From an uncultured Clostridium sp. (GTDB taxonomy: Bacteria > Bacillota > Clostridia > Oscillospirales > Acutalibacteraceae), in the NCBI GenBank assembly GCA_900547915.1, contig URIN01000085.1, positions 1 to 6,646 of the forward strand: a stretch of 6,646 nt of DNA. Direction: 5' to 3'. The translations under genes were made by a program, and so were the position numbers. This document shows positions 6,598 through 6,646 of the stretch, one piece after another; position 1 is the stretch's first letter; each line of letters begins with the position of its first letter. The notes under the pieces were generated by a model. That model saw only the letters and a program-made list of their open reading frames with translations. It had not been told where the DNA came from and made no database searches.

Positions 6598-6646
6598 CTG
6601 TCTCTTATACACATCTGACGCTGCCGACGAATAGCCTTGTGTAGAT
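6598..6646. other. Nextera sequencing adapter left on the contig end (not genomic)
   Basis: Bases 6598-6616 match the 19-base Tn5 mosaic end (CTGTCTCTTATACACATCT). Bases 6617-6630 (GACGCTGCCGACGA) are the reverse complement of the Nextera read-1 adapter tail. Bases 6631-6638 (ATAGCCTT) sit exactly where the i5 index belongs; the reverse complement AAGGCTAT is an index I recall as S520. Bases 6639-6646 (GTGTAGAT) begin the P5 flow-cell tail. The order and spacing fit an untrimmed read-through, so the last 49 bases should be removed. The junction falls inside argG. Confidence 0.98.

Noticed and set aside
6598..6612. Codons MYKRQ as the true N-terminus of argG
   Set aside because: These bases are the adapter mosaic end read on the - strand. 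ArgG needs about 140 more residues at its N-terminus, including the ATP-binding loop.
1..6646. A novel defence, mobile or biosynthetic system, CRISPR array, or structural RNA gene
   Set aside because: Every long open frame belongs to a well-known housekeeping or metabolic family. Gaps are at most about 110 bases and are explained by terminators, a promoter and ribosome binding sites. I saw no direct-repeat arrays, transposase motifs or tRNA-like folds by eye.

Overview
This is an ordinary stretch of chromosome from a strictly anaerobic bacterium, most likely a fermentative member of the Clostridia. The affiliation is an inference from three things: a complete-looking [FeFe]-hydrogenase maturation gene run, moderate-to-low GC, and adjacent argG-argH plus a DegV protein. 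I cannot name a genus. Both ends cut through genes. The right end carries library adapter sequence, so this is a contig end, probably from a short-read genome or metagenome assembly.

Left half, + strand (1-3288): the maturases of the [FeFe]-hydrogenase H-cluster lie in the order hydE (5' end missing), hydG, hydF, with gaps of 24 and 21 bases, as expected for one operon. HydG makes the CO and cyanide ligands from tyrosine. HydE is a radical SAM enzyme acting on the HydG-derived iron synthon. HydF is the GTPase scaffold that assembles the 2Fe subcluster and hands it to the apo-hydrogenase. The hydrogenase structural gene is not in the window. The operon ends at a perfect hairpin (about 3312-3345) flanked by A and T runs. 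This hairpin can also stop the converging degV transcript.

Right half, - strand (3358-6597), read right to left: argG (N-terminal part missing), an intergenic hairpin, argH, then degV. ArgG and ArgH are the last two enzymes of arginine synthesis (citrulline to argininosuccinate to arginine plus fumarate). degV has its own consensus promoter (TTGACA, 18 bases, TATAAT) in the argH-degV gap, so it is probably transcribed on its own. It has no evident functional tie to arginine synthesis.

Right end (6598-6646): the last 49 bases are synthetic. They comprise the Nextera transposon mosaic end, the read-1 adapter, an 8-base index and the start of the P5 tail. The apparent MYKRQ start of the argG reading frame is translated adapter, not biology.

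No non-coding stretch exceeds 110 bases. I found no tRNA, rRNA, CRISPR array, insertion sequence or phage gene, and no sign of an undescribed system. The points worth checking are the adapter artefact, the cluster-ligand details of the maturases, the degV start and promoter, and the hairpin between argG and argH.
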